Source: Caldisericum sp.
GTDB lineage: Bacteria > Caldisericota > Caldisericia > Caldisericales > Caldisericaceae
Assembly (NCBI GenBank): GCA_022759145.1
Contig: JAEMPV010000028.1
Span: forward strand, 1 to 32,059
DNA length: 32,059 nt
Direction: 5' to 3'
Position numbers and translations under genes: made by a program. The notes beneath the pieces were generated by a model. The model had not been told where the DNA came from and searched no databases. It saw nothing but the letters and a program-made list of their open reading frames with translations. Positions 30,795 to 32,059 of this stretch are shown piece by piece. Positions within the stretch are counted from its first letter, which is position 1. Each line of letters begins with the position of its first letter.

Positions 30795-32009
30795 GTGATT
30801 TATGCAATTATAGGATTAGGAGTTGCGGGAGTAACTGCCGCAAAAACAATAAGGCAATTAGATCCAAAGGGTGAAATCCATATATTCTCTGAGGAGCCGA
30901 CACTGTATTACCCGAGGCCAAAACTTTTTGAAGTCATTCGCGAAGAAATTCGTGCACGAGACCTGTACTTTTACGACTCAATGTGGTATGAAGAAAGAGA
31001 TATAAAACTGCATCTCGGCATAAAGGTTCGCAAAGTTGATCCGAAAGAACACCTACTTTTGTTTGATATGGGCGGTAGTTTTGCGTATGATAAACTTCTT
31101 ATTGCTAATGGTGCCTCAAGTTTTGTTCCTCCAATTAAAGGCGTTTATACTGAAGGGGTTTTTACACTAAGGAACCTGAGTGACGCTTTTGCAATCAGAA
31201 GACATTCCTTTATGATCGGAAACGACAAGCCTGTTGCAGTGATTGGTGGTGGTGTTTTGGGATTGGAAGCGGCTTACTCATTTCTTAAAAACAAATTAAA
31301 GCCTGTCGTTTTAGAGGGTGGACCATATCTATTACCAAGACAACTCGATCAGGAAGGAGCGAAGATTCTTAAAGGAATATTGATGAATTGGGGAATTGGT
31401 ATCTTGGAAAATGTAAAGATTGAAGAAATAGTCGGGACTAACAATGTTGAAAAAGTAGTATTAGGCGATGGAACGGTTGTTCCTGCAGAAATGGTTCTTC
31501 TTTCTACGGGTGTCCGACCGAATACAGAACTTCTTGAATTATCAAATCTTCCTTTTAATAGAGGTGCTCTTGTAGATTCTTATATGCAGGTTGCCGAGGA
31601 TATATTTGCAGCAGGTGATATTGCTGAATACAACGGAACTGTATATGGTATTATCCCTCCTGCAATTGAACAAGCAACAATTTCAGGAACAAACATGGTT
31701 AAAGACAGGTCGATGGAATACAAAGGTTCAGTTCCCTCTAACACATTAAAAGTTGTAGGGCTTGATCTTACATCTGTTGGTCTTGTTAATCCAAAAGAAG
31801 AAGGTTATGAGGTAATTAGGGCAAGTGATGAATCATCCGGCAAATACAGGAAGGTAGTTTTAAAGGATAACAAAGTTGTTGGTGTTATTGTCCTTGGTAT
31901 AAAAGAAGCAAATGCAGCAAATAAACTTGTATCAAAACAAGCAGATGTAAGTGAGTACAAGGACAAGTTAAGTGACATAAACTTTTCTTTAAAGGAAATA
32001 AAAGTTTAA
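30795..32009 (+). CDS. FAD/NADH oxidoreductase, rubredoxin-reductase-like
   Basis: A 404-residue pyridine nucleotide-disulfide-type flavoprotein of the NADH:rubredoxin oxidoreductase / nitrite reductase N-domain group. It has the FAD Rossmann motif GLGVAG (7-12), FSEEPTLYYPRPKL, the NAD-binding VIGGGVLGLEAA (about 150), STGVRPNTELL and the FAD ribityl motif FAAGDIAEYNG. No redox CxxC is present, so it is not a disulfide reductase. Electrons from NADH probably pass to the rubredoxin encoded upstream. A GTG at 30786 is in frame, but AGGTGA five bases before the GTG at 30795 makes that the better start, the same arrangement seen at pgi. Confidence 0.9.
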   Translation: MIYAIIGLGVAGVTAAKTIRQLDPKGEIHIFSEEPTLYYPRPKLFEVIREEIRARDLYFYDSMWYEERDIKLHLGIKVRKVDPKEHLLLFDMGGSFAYDKLLIANGASSFVPPIKGVYTEGVFTLRNLSDAFAIRRHSFMIGNDKPVAVIGGGVLGLEAAYSFLKNKLKPVVLEGGPYLLPRQLDQEGAKILKGILMNWGIGILENVKIEEIVGTNNVEKVVLGDGTVVPAEMVLLSTGVRPNTELLELSNLPFNRGALVDSYMQVAEDIFAAGDIAEYNGTVYGIIPPAIEQATISGTNMVKDRSMEYKGSVPSNTLKVVGLDLTSVGLVNPKEEGYEVIRASDESSGKYRKVVLKDNKVVGVIVLGIKEANAANKLVSKQADVSEYKDKLSDINFSLKEIKV

Positions 32010-32031
32010 AGATTTTTTACTGAGATAAGAA

Positions 32032-32059
32032 AGGGGGCATTTTTGCCCCCTCAATTTTT
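32032..32059 (+). terminator. Terminator of the Fe-S / peroxide-defence operon
   Basis: AGGGGGC (32032-32038), a six-base T-rich loop and GCCCCCT (32045-32051) form the stem, followed by CAATTTTT at the window end. It lies 22 bases after the flavoprotein stop and has almost the same stem and loop as the hairpin at 18239. Confidence 0.85.

Overview
This is a dense, AT-rich bacterial chromosome segment of about 33 protein genes. It has almost no spacer DNA: the longest stretch without a protein gene is about 180 bp. It contains no rRNA, tRNA, CRISPR array, transposase or phage gene. The proteins are Lys/Glu/Ile-rich. The gene set includes a GH57 glucanase, a proofreading-dead Taq-like PolA, rubrerythrin, rubredoxin, a rubredoxin-reductase-type flavoprotein and a BMP-type nucleoside ABC transporter. 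This suggests an anaerobic, probably thermophilic bacterium. My best guess is the Caldisericum/Caldisericota lineage; Thermotogota or Dictyoglomota relatives cannot be excluded from sequence reading alone.

Layout. (1) 1-3964, plus strand: polA, coaE and a Cas4/AddB-like Fe-S PD-(D/E)XK nuclease, all overlapping. (2) 3909-12271, minus strand: a seven-gene carbohydrate operon read as GH57 glucanase, galT, glgA, phosphohexomutase, pgi, S41 protease, gmk. It converges on region 1 with a 56-bp coding overlap. (3) 12272-12374: a divergent promoter region with a perfect 17-bp palindrome lying over both -10 boxes. (4) 12375-18220, plus strand: an orphan MalK/MsmX-type sugar ATPase, DUF503, an SsnA-like amidohydrolase, adenine deaminase and an allantoinase/hydantoinase-like cyclic amidase, closed by a strong hairpin. 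(5) 18264-23065, minus strand: a BMP-family ABC importer (lipoprotein, ATPase, two permeases) with an attenuator-like hairpin after the lipoprotein gene. Regions 4 and 5 together look like a purine/nucleoside uptake and degradation locus. (6) 23174-24880: threonine synthase (+), a small unknown gene (-) whose stop abuts it with no gap, and rpsU (-), which was too short to be seen easily and has a leader hairpin that hides its ribosome binding site. (7) 25059-32009, plus strand: an eleven-gene run combining a hemerythrin-PAS sensor, SufT/MIP18-like protein, cysteine desulfurase, an IscU fused to a degenerate MIP18-like domain, a MoaD/ThiS-like sulfur carrier, a 57-residue YHS metal-binding protein, an E1-like (ThiF/MoeB) enzyme, rubrerythrin, rubredoxin, a ferritin-like protein and an FAD/NADH oxidoreductase. 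It is closed by a hairpin terminator.

The most notable items are region 7 (Fe-S/sulfur-transfer genes joined to an anaerobe's oxygen and peroxide defence under a hemerythrin-PAS gene), the IscU-MIP18 fusion, the 28-bp perfect palindrome inside the hemerythrin domain, the palindromic divergent promoter at 12309-12325, and the rpsU leader. Several start codons were moved to positions supported by Shine-Dalgarno sequences (S41 protease, pgi, glgA, sugar ATPase, rubrerythrin, ferritin-like protein, flavoprotein). Nothing here is clearly a wholly new system. The sulfur-carrier/YHS/E1 block inside region 7 is the best candidate for one.
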